DNA of 64,000 nt from Geoalkalibacter halelectricus (GCF_025263685.1 NZ_CP092109.1:3907001-3971000); one strand, 5' to 3'; numbered from the stretch's first letter, positions 33,765 to 43,009 are shown. Translations and numbers: made by a program. Notes: generated by a model from the sequence alone, not told the origin.

Positions 33765-33980
33765 CGCTGGTCCGGTGGGCGAAGAGGGATAGGGCAGCCA
33801 TTTTTCATGGCCGATATGGTCATCGAGAATCTAGAGGCAAGACGCGTGCCTGAACCCTTCTTTATGGGAATGTTTTTTCTTTCAAGAGGTCGAAAAGATT
33901 GAAAAATCAATTGTTCTATGATGGTGTTCACAAACACTGTTAATTGATTTCGGGCGCAACCTGACGAAACTGTAAAACAA

Positions 33981-34047
33981 TTCGACAAGAGTTGTCGGAA
34001 TTTTTTACTTGGGCATGAGAGTTGCTTAATTCGACACTTGTCAGGAA
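33981..34047 (+). promoter_or_regulatory. Two palindromes flanking a sigma-54 promoter (candidate PrsR sites)
   Basis: TTCGACAAGAGTTGTCGGAA at 33981-34000 and TTCGACACTTGTCAGGAA at 34030-34047 are imperfect palindromes of one consensus, TTCGACA-x-TGTC-x-GAA. One lies directly before and one directly after the sigma-54 element. They are good candidates for the PEP-CTERM box bound by PrsR. Neither was found elsewhere by eye in the window. Confidence 0.6.
34009..34027 (+). promoter_or_regulatory. Sigma-54-type promoter
   Basis: TTGGGCATGAGAGTTGCTT has the invariant GG and GC dinucleotides with ten bases between, and TTGCTT at the -12 side. It points toward the export operon, about 500 bases upstream of the first gene. 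PrsR, a sigma-54 activator, is encoded 2.6 kb away. Confidence 0.65.
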
Positions 34048-34085
34048 GTTTAGATTGTGAAAATGGAGGAACGGAAAGGAAAGGG

Positions 34086-34195
34086 TGATCAACGTCAACT
34101 ATTTTTCCCGGCCAGCGACAATTAAAATTCCCGTTGTGTGTTTGTTCCAGAGGCAAGCGGCCCGAGCCTTCTTGCCGCCGCCTCCCTCAGGCTTC
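34086..34195 (+). repeat. Exact 110-bp inverted repeat, pair 3 copy A
   Basis: Identical by eye to the reverse complement of 60303-60412, from TGATCAACGTCAAC to CCTCCCTCAGGCTTC. It lies in the leader between the sigma-54 promoter and the export gene. The rest of the leader, 34196-34535, holds a CTCGCGA-rich hairpin region near 34240-34270, one ACCGCAGAGATCGC/GGCGCCCTTTGCGGTGAAA inverted repeat (34418-34489), and no gene. Confidence 0.85.
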
Positions 34196-34535
34196 GTCAG
34201 CCCGACAAAACAACCCGGACGGGCGGGGGTGACACTCAAAACGACTCGCGAAAAAGGGCTCGCGAGCCAAAACCAGGGGTGCGAACTGACACCTCACTGA
34301 TTCAGGTTTCCGTTTTCATGGATATTCTCATCGTGCTTGAAACCATAAAGGTGGTGTTGTTCGGCCGCGGTGCGCGGTAATGCCGAAAATCAATTTTTTT
34401 ACCGCAGAGATCGCAAAGATCGCAGAGTTAATCTTTTGGATTAAAAAAGTTTTTTTTCAGTCTTTCTCGGCGCCCTTTGCGGTGAAATGTATTTTTGTTC
34501 GTATTTAACATAAAACGGTTTAGAAGGGATCGGTT

Positions 34536-35342
34536 ATGAAAAGCTATTTGATGTTGATGTTGTTTCTTGCCCTGATGGTCGTGCCGGCCTTCGGTGCCGA
34601 CAGCGATTACGTCATCGGTGACGGCGACGGGTTGCAGATCTCGGTTTGGGGCTCGCCCGAACTTTCCAGTTCCGTGACCGTGCGTCCCGACGGGAAAATC
34701 ACCCTTCCTGCTGCCGGCGACATCGTCGCCACCGGCTACACTCCTTCGCAGTTGAGCGAAAAGCTGACCAAGGAACTGACCGCCTTCGTACGCAAGCCCA
34801 TCGTCACCGTCGCCGTGACCAACATCACCAACAACAAGGTCTATGTTTTCGGCGGTGGGGCGAGTTCGGGCGTCTTTCACCTGCCCGGGCGCACGACTCT
34901 CCTTAAGTTCCTGACCAATCTCGGCGACCTGCAGCGCGCCGATCTCGAACGTGCTTACCTGCTGCGCGACGGGGAGCGCATCGCCGTTAATTTTTATGAC
35001 CTGTTTATCGGGGGTAATGTCGACGCCGATGTGGAACTGCGCACCAACGACATGATTTACATCCCCGACAACGAGCTGATGAAAATCTACATCATGGGTG
35101 CGGTGGGTAATCCCCAATACGTATTTTATCGCGAAGGCATCCGCATCCTTGACGCCATCCTCGAATCCGGCGGCTTTACTAAATTCGCCCGCGAAAATCG
35201 GGTGGTGGTTTTGCGCAAGGAAGGCAGCCAGATGAACGAAATTCGCGTCAATGCCCGCGATCTGATGCGCCAAGGTGACCTCAGCCAGAATATCGAACTG
35301 CGGCGAGGAGATATGGTGGTCGTCAGCGAAGGAATTTTTTAA
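34536..35342 (+). CDS. XrtA-system exopolysaccharide export protein (Wza-like)
   Basis: 268 residues. A signal peptide (MLMLFLALMVVPAFG, cut before ADSDY) lacks a lipobox Cys. It is followed by a poly_export domain (YVIGDGDGLQISVWGSPELS, VRPDGKITLPAAGDI) and two SLBB-type segments (KVYVFGGGASSGVFHLPGR; YIMGAVGNPQYVFYREGIR). This is the periplasmic/outer-membrane export channel of the Wza class, TIGR03027-like. AGAAGGGATCGG precedes the ATG. It is the first gene of the operon behind the sigma-54 promoter. Confidence 0.92.
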   Translation: MKSYLMLMLFLALMVVPAFGADSDYVIGDGDGLQISVWGSPELSSSVTVRPDGKITLPAAGDIVATGYTPSQLSEKLTKELTAFVRKPIVTVAVTNITNNKVYVFGGGASSGVFHLPGRTTLLKFLTNLGDLQRADLERAYLLRDGERIAVNFYDLFIGGNVDADVELRTNDMIYIPDNELMKIYIMGAVGNPQYVFYREGIRILDAILESGGFTKFARENRVVVLRKEGSQMNEIRVNARDLMRQGDLSQNIELRRGDMVVVSEGIF

Positions 35343-35351
35343 GAGGCAGTC

Positions 35352-36959
35352 ATGGATAATCCGCTTAGCCAAGTCAAGAAATACCTGTTTCTCGTTTACA
35401 AGAAGCGCTTCATTTTCTTGTTTTCCTCACTTTTGGTCATGTCGGTGATCATCTCCGGCAGCTTTTTCATGACTAAAAAGTACGAGGCGTCGAGCACTGT
35501 TTTTATTGAACGCAATATGATCGACAGCCTTCTAAGGGGGATTACCATTACCCCGTCCATGGATGATCGTATTCGCGTGCTGCGCCACTACATGCTTAGC
35601 CGTGATCTGATTTCGCGCACCCTGCGCAAACTCGATGCGGACCTGACCGCGCCGACGCCCGAGCAGTTCGAAGGGTTGATCCGCAAATATCAACGCGCCA
35701 CCAACATCAACATGCGCGGACAAGAACTCTTCATCGTCTCCCTGCGTGACGAGGATCCGGTTTTCGCTCGCGATTTCATCAATGCGCTGGTTGGCACCTA
35801 CGTCGAGGAAAATATTGCCTCCAAACGCGAAGAAGCCTTCGGCGCGGGGCGCTTCATTAGCGAACAGCTGACCTTCTTTAAACAACGCCTCGACGAAGCC
35901 CAGGATCGCGTCATTCAGTTTCGGCGCGATCGCGAAATCTACTCCACAGTCAGTGAGGCAGCTCTGCTTGAGAACATCAAAAGAGCCGAAGAGGGCCTTG
36001 AGCAGATCAAGATGCAGAAAAACGAGATGCTGGCGACCATCGCCACCATCCGCCGCCAACTGGATATGATGGCTGAATTCTCGGCTCAGAACACCTCAAA
36101 TCCTTTTGGCTTCGCAGCAACCGGTTCCGGGGGCAACGCCCTTGTCGCCCAACTGGAGTCCCGCCGGCAGGAAATGCTTCAGGTCTATAACGAGCGCCAC
36201 CCCGAGATCGTGCGCCTCGATGCACGCATCGAGGCAATCCTTGAAGCAGAGAAGGACAACCCAGTTGAACTTGCCGTGGCTCCGGTGGTGGAATTCAATC
36301 CTCTCGAAGACCCCATTTACGTCGATCTCAAAATGCGCCTCAATGCGCGTGAAACGGAGTTTCAGGCAATAGAAGCTCGCGAGCGTGAACTCCAGGCCAT
36401 GATTCAGGAGAATCAAGCCAAGTTGCGGGAATTTCCCGAGGAGAAAAAACTGCTCGCCGATCTGGAGCGTGAGCGCAACAGCTACCTCAAGCTCTATGAG
36501 CAGCTTCTCGAACGCCAGGGCGTTACCGAGGTTTCCAAGCAGATGGAAGTCGCTGACAAAACAACGACTTTCCGCATCGTTGACCCGGCTGTTCTGCCGC
36601 GTGCACCAGTCAGCATTGATCGGTTCAAGGTGATGCTACTGGGCGTGTTCGTCGGCTTCGGTGCGGGATTGGGACTCGTCATTCTTCTCGAAATGATCGA
36701 TGGACGCTTCAAGGACATCGATTCCTTGCGCCAGCTCGGTATCCCGATTCTCGCCGAGATACCGACTATCCCCGATCCGGTCAAGCAGGCGCGCATGAAA
36801 AAATTCAACATTGCGCGCTACGCCTGCGCCGGTTGTGGTTTCCTGGTGATCGGGATGTTCCTCGCACATGACGCCCTGGGCTTGGGCCTTATCGATCGGT
36901 TTATCATCGATTCCAACCTCGATCAGGTCGTTGCAAAAGTTGTCCGCTTCATCAACTGA
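35352..36959 (+). CDS. XrtA-system polysaccharide chain-length determinant (Wzz-like)
   Basis: 535 residues. Transmembrane helices near 20-40 and about 425-445 bracket a long periplasmic coiled-coil domain (EQLTFFKQRLDEAQDRVIQF, ELQAMIQENQAKLREFPEEK), with PRAPVSIDRFK just before the second helix, as in Wzz proteins. A third hydrophobic segment lies near 490-510. It sets chain length and couples export to the tyrosine kinase encoded next, TIGR03007-like. Its start is nine bases after the export gene stop. Confidence 0.92.
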   Translation: MDNPLSQVKKYLFLVYKKRFIFLFSSLLVMSVIISGSFFMTKKYEASSTVFIERNMIDSLLRGITITPSMDDRIRVLRHYMLSRDLISRTLRKLDADLTAPTPEQFEGLIRKYQRATNINMRGQELFIVSLRDEDPVFARDFINALVGTYVEENIASKREEAFGAGRFISEQLTFFKQRLDEAQDRVIQFRRDREIYSTVSEAALLENIKRAEEGLEQIKMQKNEMLATIATIRRQLDMMAEFSAQNTSNPFGFAATGSGGNALVAQLESRRQEMLQVYNERHPEIVRLDARIEAILEAEKDNPVELAVAPVVEFNPLEDPIYVDLKMRLNARETEFQAIEARERELQAMIQENQAKLREFPEEKKLLADLERERNSYLKLYEQLLERQGVTEVSKQMEVADKTTTFRIVDPAVLPRAPVSIDRFKVMLLGVFVGFGAGLGLVILLEMIDGRFKDIDSLRQLGIPILAEIPTIPDPVKQARMKKFNIARYACAGCGFLVIGMFLAHDALGLGLIDRFIIDSNLDQVVAKVVRFIN

Positions 36960-36979
36960 TTATTTCGTAAGGATTGACC

Positions 36980-37843
36980 ATGAGTCGTATTGAGAAAGCC
37001 CTTGAGAGAGCGGCGCAGAAACGAGCAGCGGAGGGAGCGACGCCCCAGGTACCAAGCCCGCCCGCCATGACTCCGGCGGCTACAGCCTCAAGCGCCGTTC
37101 TTTCCGATTATGCCGCCTTTGAGCAGGTGCCGCACCCGGCCGTTGCCAACCCCTGTCTGGTGACGGCCACCGATCCCAATTCGCCTATCTCCGAGCAGTA
37201 TCGCAAGCTCAAATCCCTGCTCATCAAAATGACGCGCAGCGAACAAAGCCGCAATTCCCTCCTTGTCACCAGCACCGTCGGCGGCGAGGGAAAAACCATT
37301 ACGGCTCTGAACCTGGCCATAACCCTGGCGCAGGAATACGACCACACCGTTTTGCTCATCGAGGCCGATCTGCGGCGCCCGACCATCATGAATTACCTTG
37401 GACTGCACGCGAGCGTCGGTCTTGCAGACTGCGTCCTTGACGGTGTCGACGTGGGCGAGGCTCTGGTCAAGACCGGCATCGGCAAATTGTCCGTGCTGCC
37501 CGCCGGTCGCGCGGTCAAGGATCCCGTCGAGGTTTTTTCCTCCGCGCGCATGGCCAAACTGCTTCAGGAGGTCAAGACCCGTTACAGCGACCGCTTCGTC
37601 ATTCTCGACTCAACACCTTTGCTGCCCTTCGCGGAAGGTCAGATCCTGGCACACCTGGTTGATTCCGTAATCTTCGTCGCCCGCCAGGAATATACGCCCT
37701 TCGACAAACTCAAGGACGCCTTGGCCTCGCTCAAAAGTGCCAATTTGTTGGGAGTGGTGTGCAACGACATCGACGGCGGCATCACCGGAACCGGCTATTA
37801 CGGCTATTACGGATATTACAAATACCCACGAAAATCGGCGTAG
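36980..37843 (+). CDS. XrtA-associated tyrosine autokinase
   Basis: 287 residues from the ATG at 36980 (MSRIEKALERAAQKR), with AAGGA upstream; a TTG two codons earlier is unlikely. BY-kinase fold: Walker A VTSTVGGEGKTITALN, Walker A' LLIEADLRRPTIMNYLG and Walker B VILDSTPLLPF. The C-terminal tyrosine cluster GYYGYYGYYKYPRK is the autophosphorylation site. It acts on the cytosolic side of the Wzz-like partner to cycle polymer export. The TAG stop is part of the REP head GTAGGGGC, so the tail is fixed by the repeat array that follows. Confidence 0.93.
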   Translation: MSRIEKALERAAQKRAAEGATPQVPSPPAMTPAATASSAVLSDYAAFEQVPHPAVANPCLVTATDPNSPISEQYRKLKSLLIKMTRSEQSRNSLLVTSTVGGEGKTITALNLAITLAQEYDHTVLLIEADLRRPTIMNYLGLHASVGLADCVLDGVDVGEALVKTGIGKLSVLPAGRAVKDPVEVFSSARMAKLLQEVKTRYSDRFVILDSTPLLPFAEGQILAHLVDSVIFVARQEYTPFDKLKDALASLKSANLLGVVCNDIDGGITGTGYYGYYGYYKYPRKSA

Positions 37844-38285
37844 GGGCGAGGCACTGCCTCGCCCAGGGCGCACATCGGTGCGCCCCTACAATGGAATCGA
37901 TAGGGTGGCGTAGGGGCGCAGCATGCTGCGCCCAGGGTTTGGCCAATTTCCAGGGTCCGGAATTCCAAAAACCGAATGCCGACGTAGGGGCGAGGCACTG
38001 CCTCGCCCAGGGCGCACATCGCTGCGCCCCTACAATGGAATCGATAGGGTGGCGTAGGGGCGCACCGATGTGCGCCCAGGTTATGGCCAAATTCCAGGGT
38101 CCGGAATTCCAAAAAACCCAATGCCGACGTAGGGGCGAGGCGCTGCCTCGCCCAGGGCGCACGCACATCGCTGCGCCCCTACAATGGGATCGATAGGGTG
38201 GCGTAGGGGCGCACCGATGTGCGCCCTGGGTTTTCAATGCAGTTAATCGTGTCAGGGCGCAACATGCTGCGCCCCTACGGGTGGG
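37839..38285. repeat. Tandem REP array, 144-145 bp period
   Basis: Three repeats begin with CGTAGGGGCGAGGCACTGCC (or GCGCTGCC) at 37839, 37983 and 38128. Each holds a GCGAGGC palindrome, a GCGCACATC palindrome, the spacer TACAATGGAATCGATAGGGT, a third palindrome (GCGCAGCATGCTGCGCCC or GCGCACCGATGTGCGCCC) and, in the first two, a GGCCAATTTCCAGGGTCCGG spacer. The stems change sequence between copies but stay self-complementary. The last inverse unit ends CCCCTACGGG just before the next gene. Confidence 0.88.
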
Positions 38286-38289
38286 ATTA

Positions 38290-39564
38290 ATGTTGAAATG
38301 GAATCTTCTGAATATTTCCGCCGGCTTTTTTCTGGGCCTGTTCCTTGTCGCGGACGCTTCGGCCGCTTTTCGAATTTCTCCTAATTTGCTGGTGCGCCAG
38401 GAGTACAACGACAACATCGATCTGAGGTCCGAAGGTGAATTATCTGATTTTATCACCACGATAATGCCGGGGGTGCGCCTCACCTGGGAAACACGACCAG
38501 CGACGCTGTCGCTTGATTACAGCCTGAGGTTCAGATTTTATCTCGATCATGACGAGCGCAACGAAACATCATTGCGCCAGACCCAGAGGATAGACTTGGG
38601 CAGCACTTTTCATCTCTATCGGAACATGCTTTTTCTTTCCGTCTCCAATGTCTATGAGCGCGTCACAATCGATGAGGGTGACCGCACCGGCATCGATAGC
38701 GATCTGGTCAATCTAACTGACTCCAATCGTTTGCGAGTCAATCCCTATTTTGTTCTGGAGCCGACCAGCACCTTGTCTCTACGGACCGACTACATCTACG
38801 AAAATGTCTGGTACGAACGCGATATCGCCATCGACTATGAGCGACACACCGGAAGAGTGCAGATGACCAAGGAAATCAGCCCGCGCGTGCAGGCGTCCGT
38901 CTCTGGCAGCCACTCTCTCTATCGTCCCAAGGAGAACCCTCTTGCCGCTGTAGGAGACGCCGACCAGGAGTTCGATCGCACCGACGCCCGGGTGAGCCTG
39001 ATCTATGCACCCACCCAACGCCTGACTTTCGATGCTTATTACAGCAGAGGCTGGGTCGACTACACCGAACGCCCCAACCAGACCCTCGACCTTTTCGGCG
39101 GCGGTTTTCGCTACCTGCTCGGCCCGGAAAAGGTGGTCGGTGCCCGTTACGACGAAACCACCTCATTCTCCGTGCGTGACGGCCTGATCGAAACCAAGCG
39201 CTACGAAGCCTTCATCGAATTCACCCCGCGAGTGACATCGCGCTGGTCGGTTTTCTATCGAGAAGCCGACTATCTCATCCAAGATCGCCAGGATGATTCC
39301 CGCGGGGTATCCGTGAGCGGCGAATGGCCCTGGACGAACCGAATGGGCCTGAGCTATCTCGTTCTTTTGACCAGATACGACCGCAGCGGCCCCGGTGATT
39401 TCGAAGAAACCTACAACCGCTACGGAACACGCTTAGGAATCTATCGCGACATGCGCCTCGGTCGTTTCCATCTCGGCCACACCTGGAACAAAAACGATTC
39501 CGACATCCCCAATAACGATTACGTCAACAACATCGTGTGGGCCGAAATGCGATTTGTGTTTTAG
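38290..39564 (+). CDS. XrtA-associated outer-membrane beta-barrel protein (TIGR03016-like)
   Basis: 424 residues from the ATG at 38290 (a GTG at 38281 adds three residues inside the REP). The signal peptide ISAGFFLGLFLVADASA is followed by RISPNLLVRQEYNDNIDLRS, the typical opening of this family, and alternating amphipathic strands to a C-terminal aromatic (VNNIVWAEMRFVF), as in outer-membrane barrels. It is probably the outer-membrane pore or anchor of the XrtA exopolysaccharide system. Its upstream region is wholly REP, so any own promoter would overlap the array. Confidence 0.88.
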   Translation: MLKWNLLNISAGFFLGLFLVADASAAFRISPNLLVRQEYNDNIDLRSEGELSDFITTIMPGVRLTWETRPATLSLDYSLRFRFYLDHDERNETSLRQTQRIDLGSTFHLYRNMLFLSVSNVYERVTIDEGDRTGIDSDLVNLTDSNRLRVNPYFVLEPTSTLSLRTDYIYENVWYERDIAIDYERHTGRVQMTKEISPRVQASVSGSHSLYRPKENPLAAVGDADQEFDRTDARVSLIYAPTQRLTFDAYYSRGWVDYTERPNQTLDLFGGGFRYLLGPEKVVGARYDETTSFSVRDGLIETKRYEAFIEFTPRVTSRWSVFYREADYLIQDRQDDSRGVSVSGEWPWTNRMGLSYLVLLTRYDRSGPGDFEETYNRYGTRLGIYRDMRLGRFHLGHTWNKNDSDIPNNDYVNNIVWAEMRFVF

Positions 39565-39629
39565 AGCATTTAAGATGCCGTCAGGACGACGAAAAGATAA
39601 AAAACAAAGCTAAAAAGGCAAAACATCCA

Positions 39630-39720
39630 CAGGATTTACAAGATTAGCAGGATTTTTCTAGGAGCTTTATTTATGAATGATGCTTTTATCCTGTAAATCC
39701 TGTAAATCTTGTCAAGGATT
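39630..39720. repeat. ACAGGATTTACA-type inverted intergenic repeat
   Basis: CACAGGATTTACAAGATTAG with ATCCTGTAAATCCTGTAAAT facing it across about 40 bases. The same family is found at 41836-41932 and 44376-44452, each time just upstream of an XrtA gene. Confidence 0.7.
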
Positions 39721-39772
39721 TTAGAACAGTTATTACTCCAACTTGTCCTGTCAGATTTAAAGGATGTTTTTG

Positions 39773-40945
39773 ATGTACGAAAATTTCTTCAACTTTACCT
39801 GCAAGCCTTTCGAGTTGGTGCCCAATCCCGACTTTCTCTTCCCGAGCAAGTCGCACAAAAAGGCCATCACCTATCTGGATTACGGCATCAAGGAGAAGGT
39901 CGGGTTCATTCTGCTCAGCGGCGAGGTCGGCTCGGGGAAAACCACCCTGGTTCGCAACCTGGTGCGCAGCATTCGTGGAAAATCGCCGTTGGCGATTGTT
40001 TTCAATACCAGCGTCGACTCGGAACAGCTCATCGGCCTGATCAACGAGGATTTTGGTCTGCCTGTGGAGGGAAAGGCCAAGGGCGAACTGATCCGGGATC
40101 TCAACAATTTTCTCATTGATCAGTTCGGGCAAGGCTTACAGCCGATTCTCATCGTCGACGAAGCCCAAAACCTCACTCCGGCGCACCTCGAGGAAATCCG
40201 TCTGCTCTCCAATCTCGAAACAGACAGCGCCAAACTGCTGCAAATCATCCTGGTCGGCCAGCCCGAGATCCGCACCATCATCGCGCGGCCCGAGCTGCGC
40301 CAGTTGCGTCAGCGCATCAGCGTCAGTTGCCACCTCGACCCCCTAAACCGCGATGAGGTTGAAGAGTACATTCTGCATCGCATGGAAAAAGCGGGCAATC
40401 GCGATGCCGTCACCACCAGCCCCGAGGTGTTCGACGCCATCCACACCTATAGCCGCGGCATTCCGCGCCTGATCAACATCATCTGTGACTTTCTCTTGGT
40501 TGCCGCCTACGCCGAGGAAAGCCGCGACCTTGATCTTGATCTTGCTCGCGACGTGCTCGGCGACCTGGATATCGATCACCGCTATTGGTCCGATCGCGTC
40601 GCCGTTCCCAAAATCGCCGAGCAAGATGCCCTGCCCGCCATGACGGTGATGGAAAAGGTTTTGGAGCAGATGCAGCGCCTGGACGAAAAAATCGATAGTT
40701 GGGAGGGGGGGGCGGCCAGTTCTCAACCAGGTGACGCCAAGGAGACAAATCCCCTGATCCTCGCAGCCTTGGAGCGCTTCTCCAAGGATCTCGGCCTGAT
40801 ATACAAAAACATTCAGCACCTTCAGCATGAAATCGAGGGACTCAAGGCGCAGGTCAAGGAGCAGAAAAACCGCCCGGTACCAAGCGCGCCGCCATCTCAG
40901 GCACCTCGACCCCAACCCGGCTTTCTCAAGCGGATGTTCGGATGA
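39773..40945 (+). CDS. XrtA-associated AAA+ ATPase (TIGR03015-like, ExeA-type)
   Basis: 390 residues from the ATG at 39773 (MYENFFNFTCKPFELVPNPD), with AAAGGA seven bases upstream; an ATG at 39764 overlaps that ribosome site. AAA_22/ExeA-like domain: Walker A LLSGEVGSGKTTLVRN, Walker B ILIVDEAQNLTP and sensor LRQRISVSCHLDPL. The C-terminal 100 residues are coiled coil (NIQHLQHEIEGLKAQVKEQ) with a Pro-rich tail. It is a putative secretion ATPase of the XrtA locus and overlaps the deacetylase gene by four bases. Confidence 0.92.
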   Translation: MYENFFNFTCKPFELVPNPDFLFPSKSHKKAITYLDYGIKEKVGFILLSGEVGSGKTTLVRNLVRSIRGKSPLAIVFNTSVDSEQLIGLINEDFGLPVEGKAKGELIRDLNNFLIDQFGQGLQPILIVDEAQNLTPAHLEEIRLLSNLETDSAKLLQIILVGQPEIRTIIARPELRQLRQRISVSCHLDPLNRDEVEEYILHRMEKAGNRDAVTTSPEVFDAIHTYSRGIPRLINIICDFLLVAAYAEESRDLDLDLARDVLGDLDIDHRYWSDRVAVPKIAEQDALPAMTVMEKVLEQMQRLDEKIDSWEGGAASSQPGDAKETNPLILAALERFSKDLGLIYKNIQHLQHEIEGLKAQVKEQKNRPVPSAPPSQAPRPQPGFLKRMFG

Positions 40946-41823
40946 CGATTAACGCGCTCAGCATCGACGTGGAAGATTACTTCCAGGTCTCCGCTTTTGA
41001 AAATCTCAGCCCTCCGGGGACTTGGGAGACCCGCGAACTGCGCGTGGAAGCAAACACCGACCGGGTGCTGGAGCTGCTCGAGCGCGCAGGCGGGGTGCGC
41101 GCGACCTTTTTCGTCCTCGGCTGGGTCGCCGAGCGCTGTCCGGGTCTGGTGCGCCGCATCGCCGCCGCCGGCCATGAGGTCGCCAGCCACGGCTACGGTC
41201 ATCAGCGCATCTGTTTTCTCGAACCCGAGGCTTTTCGCGACGACATCCGCCGCAGCAAGGATCTGCTGGAAGATTTGTGCGCTCAGCCCGTCAACGGCTA
41301 CCGTGCCCCGAGCTATTCCATCTCCGAGCGCACCCCCTGGGCTTTCGACGAACTGCACGCCGCCGGCTATCTTTACGATTCGAGCATCTGTCCCGTGCGG
41401 CATGATTTTTACGGCATGCCCGATTGGCCGCGCTTCGACTGCATGGCCGTCAAGGATGCCGCGGGTGCCTGGTGTCCGTTGCCGAGCGCGACATCCCAGT
41501 GCACGGCCCTGCGCTCCATCCCCGTGTCCACGGTGCGTATCGGCGGGCGCAACATCCCCATCGCCGGCGGCGGCTATTTCCGCCTGTTTCCCTACGCCGT
41601 CACCCGTTGGGGACTCAACAGCATCAATCATGGGGAGGGCCGGTCCTTTGTCTTCTACCTGCACCCCTGGGAAATCGACCCCGATCAGCCGCGCATGAAC
41701 GGGGCAGGGTGGAAGAGTCGCTTTCGCCATTACCTCAACCTCGACAAAACGGAAAGGCGCTTCGAGCAATTGCTCAAGGATTTTCGCTTCGCGCCGATTC
41801 GTGAGGTTTTTGAAATCAATTGA
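40942..41823 (+). CDS. XrtA-system polysaccharide deacetylase
   Basis: 293 residues with a NodB-type carbohydrate esterase 4 domain. The metal/catalytic motifs are LSIDVEDYFQVSAF (the first Asp pair), HEVASHGYGHQRI (H-x3-H) and VNGYRAPSYSI. A DUF3473-like C-terminal part has RLFPYAVTRWGLNSIN and VFYLHPWEIDPDQPR. It removes N-acetyl groups from the nascent or periplasmic polymer, TIGR03006-like. No signal peptide is seen, as is usual for this subgroup. Confidence 0.93.
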   Translation: MTINALSIDVEDYFQVSAFENLSPPGTWETRELRVEANTDRVLELLERAGGVRATFFVLGWVAERCPGLVRRIAAAGHEVASHGYGHQRICFLEPEAFRDDIRRSKDLLEDLCAQPVNGYRAPSYSISERTPWAFDELHAAGYLYDSSICPVRHDFYGMPDWPRFDCMAVKDAAGAWCPLPSATSQCTALRSIPVSTVRIGGRNIPIAGGGYFRLFPYAVTRWGLNSINHGEGRSFVFYLHPWEIDPDQPRMNGAGWKSRFRHYLNLDKTERRFEQLLKDFRFAPIREVFEIN

Positions 41824-41835
41824 AAATCTGAAAAA

Positions 41836-41935
41836 CGACAGGATTAACAGGATGAACAGGATGTTTTTGAAATCTTAAAACTAGCCTTTTAGGTGTGGTT
41901 TAATCTTGTTTATCCTGTAAATCCTGTCAAATGGT
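41836..41935. repeat. ACAGGATTAACAGGATGAACAGG-type inverted repeat, copy 2
   Basis: Left arm GACAGGATTAACAGGATGAA, right arm TTTATCCTGTAAATCCTGTC; the same family as 39630-39720. It fills the gap between the deacetylase and FemAB-like genes. Confidence 0.7.
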
Positions 41936-41961
41936 TTTGGTTCCAATTGTAAAAGGCTTTT

Positions 41962-43005
41962 ATGCGCATTCGCAGTTTCCAACAAAACGACGCCGAAGCC
42001 TGGGACGACTATGTTATGTCCCATCCCGACGGCACCATCTTCCATCTCACCCAATGGAAGCGCGTCGTCGACGAGAGCTTCGGCCACCCGAGCTGTTATC
42101 TTCTCGCCGAAGAGGCGCCCAGCAATGGCAGTCGTCCGCGCCTTGTCGGGGTGCTGCCCCTGGTGCGCATTAAAAGCCGCCTGTTCGGCGATTTCTTGGT
42201 CTCGGTCCCCTTTGCCGAACTTGGCGGCCCGGTGGCCGACAGCACCGAAATCGCCGTGGCGCTGCTGGCCAGGGCAGGGGAAGTGGCGCGGGAATTCGGC
42301 GTCGATTATGTCGAACTCAAGAACACCCAGGGACTCGCCGACCTGCCGACTAAGGATCTCTACGTCAACTTCAGCAAAGCCATGGACCCCGATCCCGAGG
42401 TTAATCTGCTCGCCATTCCGCGCAAATCCCGCGCCGTGGTGCGCAAGGCCATCAACGGCGGGCTCGAAAGCGAAACCGGCCACCACCTGTTGCCGGTGTT
42501 TTATGATCTGATGGCGCGCAGCTACCACAATCTGGGCACGCCCATCTTCCCGAAAAGTTTTTTTGCCAAATTTCTCCAGGTTTTCGGCGACAAGTCCGAC
42601 CTGCTGGTGGTGCGCAGCCCGCAAGGCCGGCCCATTGCCGGGGTGCTGAGCTTTTATTTCAAGGACCGGGTCATGCCCTACTATGCCGGGTCGCTCTTCG
42701 AAGCCCGCGCCCTCGGCCCCAATGATTTCATGTACTGGGAACTCATGCGCCGCGCCTGCCAAGCCGGTTACAAGATCTTTGACTACGGTCGCAGCAAGGT
42801 CGATACGGGCTCCTACAGTTTCAAAAAACACTGGGGATTCGAGCCAAAGCCCCTGGCGTACCAGTACCTGCTGGTCGGAAAAAACGAAATGCCGAACCTG
42901 AGCCCCACCAACCCGAAGTATCAGAAGAAAATCGAGATGTGGCGCAAGATGCCGTTTGCGTTGACGAAGATCGTCGGACCACCGCTGGCGAAGTATCTGG
43001 CTTGA
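41962..43005 (+). CDS. FemAB-family XrtA-associated protein
   Basis: 347 residues of the FemAB/GNAT double-domain type (TIGR03019-like): RSFQQNDAEAWDDYVMSHPD opening, GVLPLVRIKSRLFGDFLVSV, RKSRAVVRKAINGGLESETG, GTPIFPKSFFAKFLQVFGD, and the C-terminal DYGRSKVDTGSYSFKKHWGF that is strongly conserved. FemAB relatives transfer aminoacyl groups from tRNA; in PEP-CTERM loci the substrate is unknown, perhaps amino-acid decoration of the polysaccharide. It is flanked by two intergenic repeats. Confidence 0.92.
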   Translation: MRIRSFQQNDAEAWDDYVMSHPDGTIFHLTQWKRVVDESFGHPSCYLLAEEAPSNGSRPRLVGVLPLVRIKSRLFGDFLVSVPFAELGGPVADSTEIAVALLARAGEVAREFGVDYVELKNTQGLADLPTKDLYVNFSKAMDPDPEVNLLAIPRKSRAVVRKAINGGLESETGHHLLPVFYDLMARSYHNLGTPIFPKSFFAKFLQVFGDKSDLLVVRSPQGRPIAGVLSFYFKDRVMPYYAGSLFEARALGPNDFMYWELMRRACQAGYKIFDYGRSKVDTGSYSFKKHWGFEPKPLAYQYLLVGKNEMPNLSPTNPKYQKKIEMWRKMPFALTKIVGPPLAKYLA

Positions 43006-43009
43006 AAAC

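Noticed and set aside
37839-38285. CRISPR array or coding repeats
   Set aside because: The 144-bp period, repeated spacers and several palindromes per unit fit a REP array.
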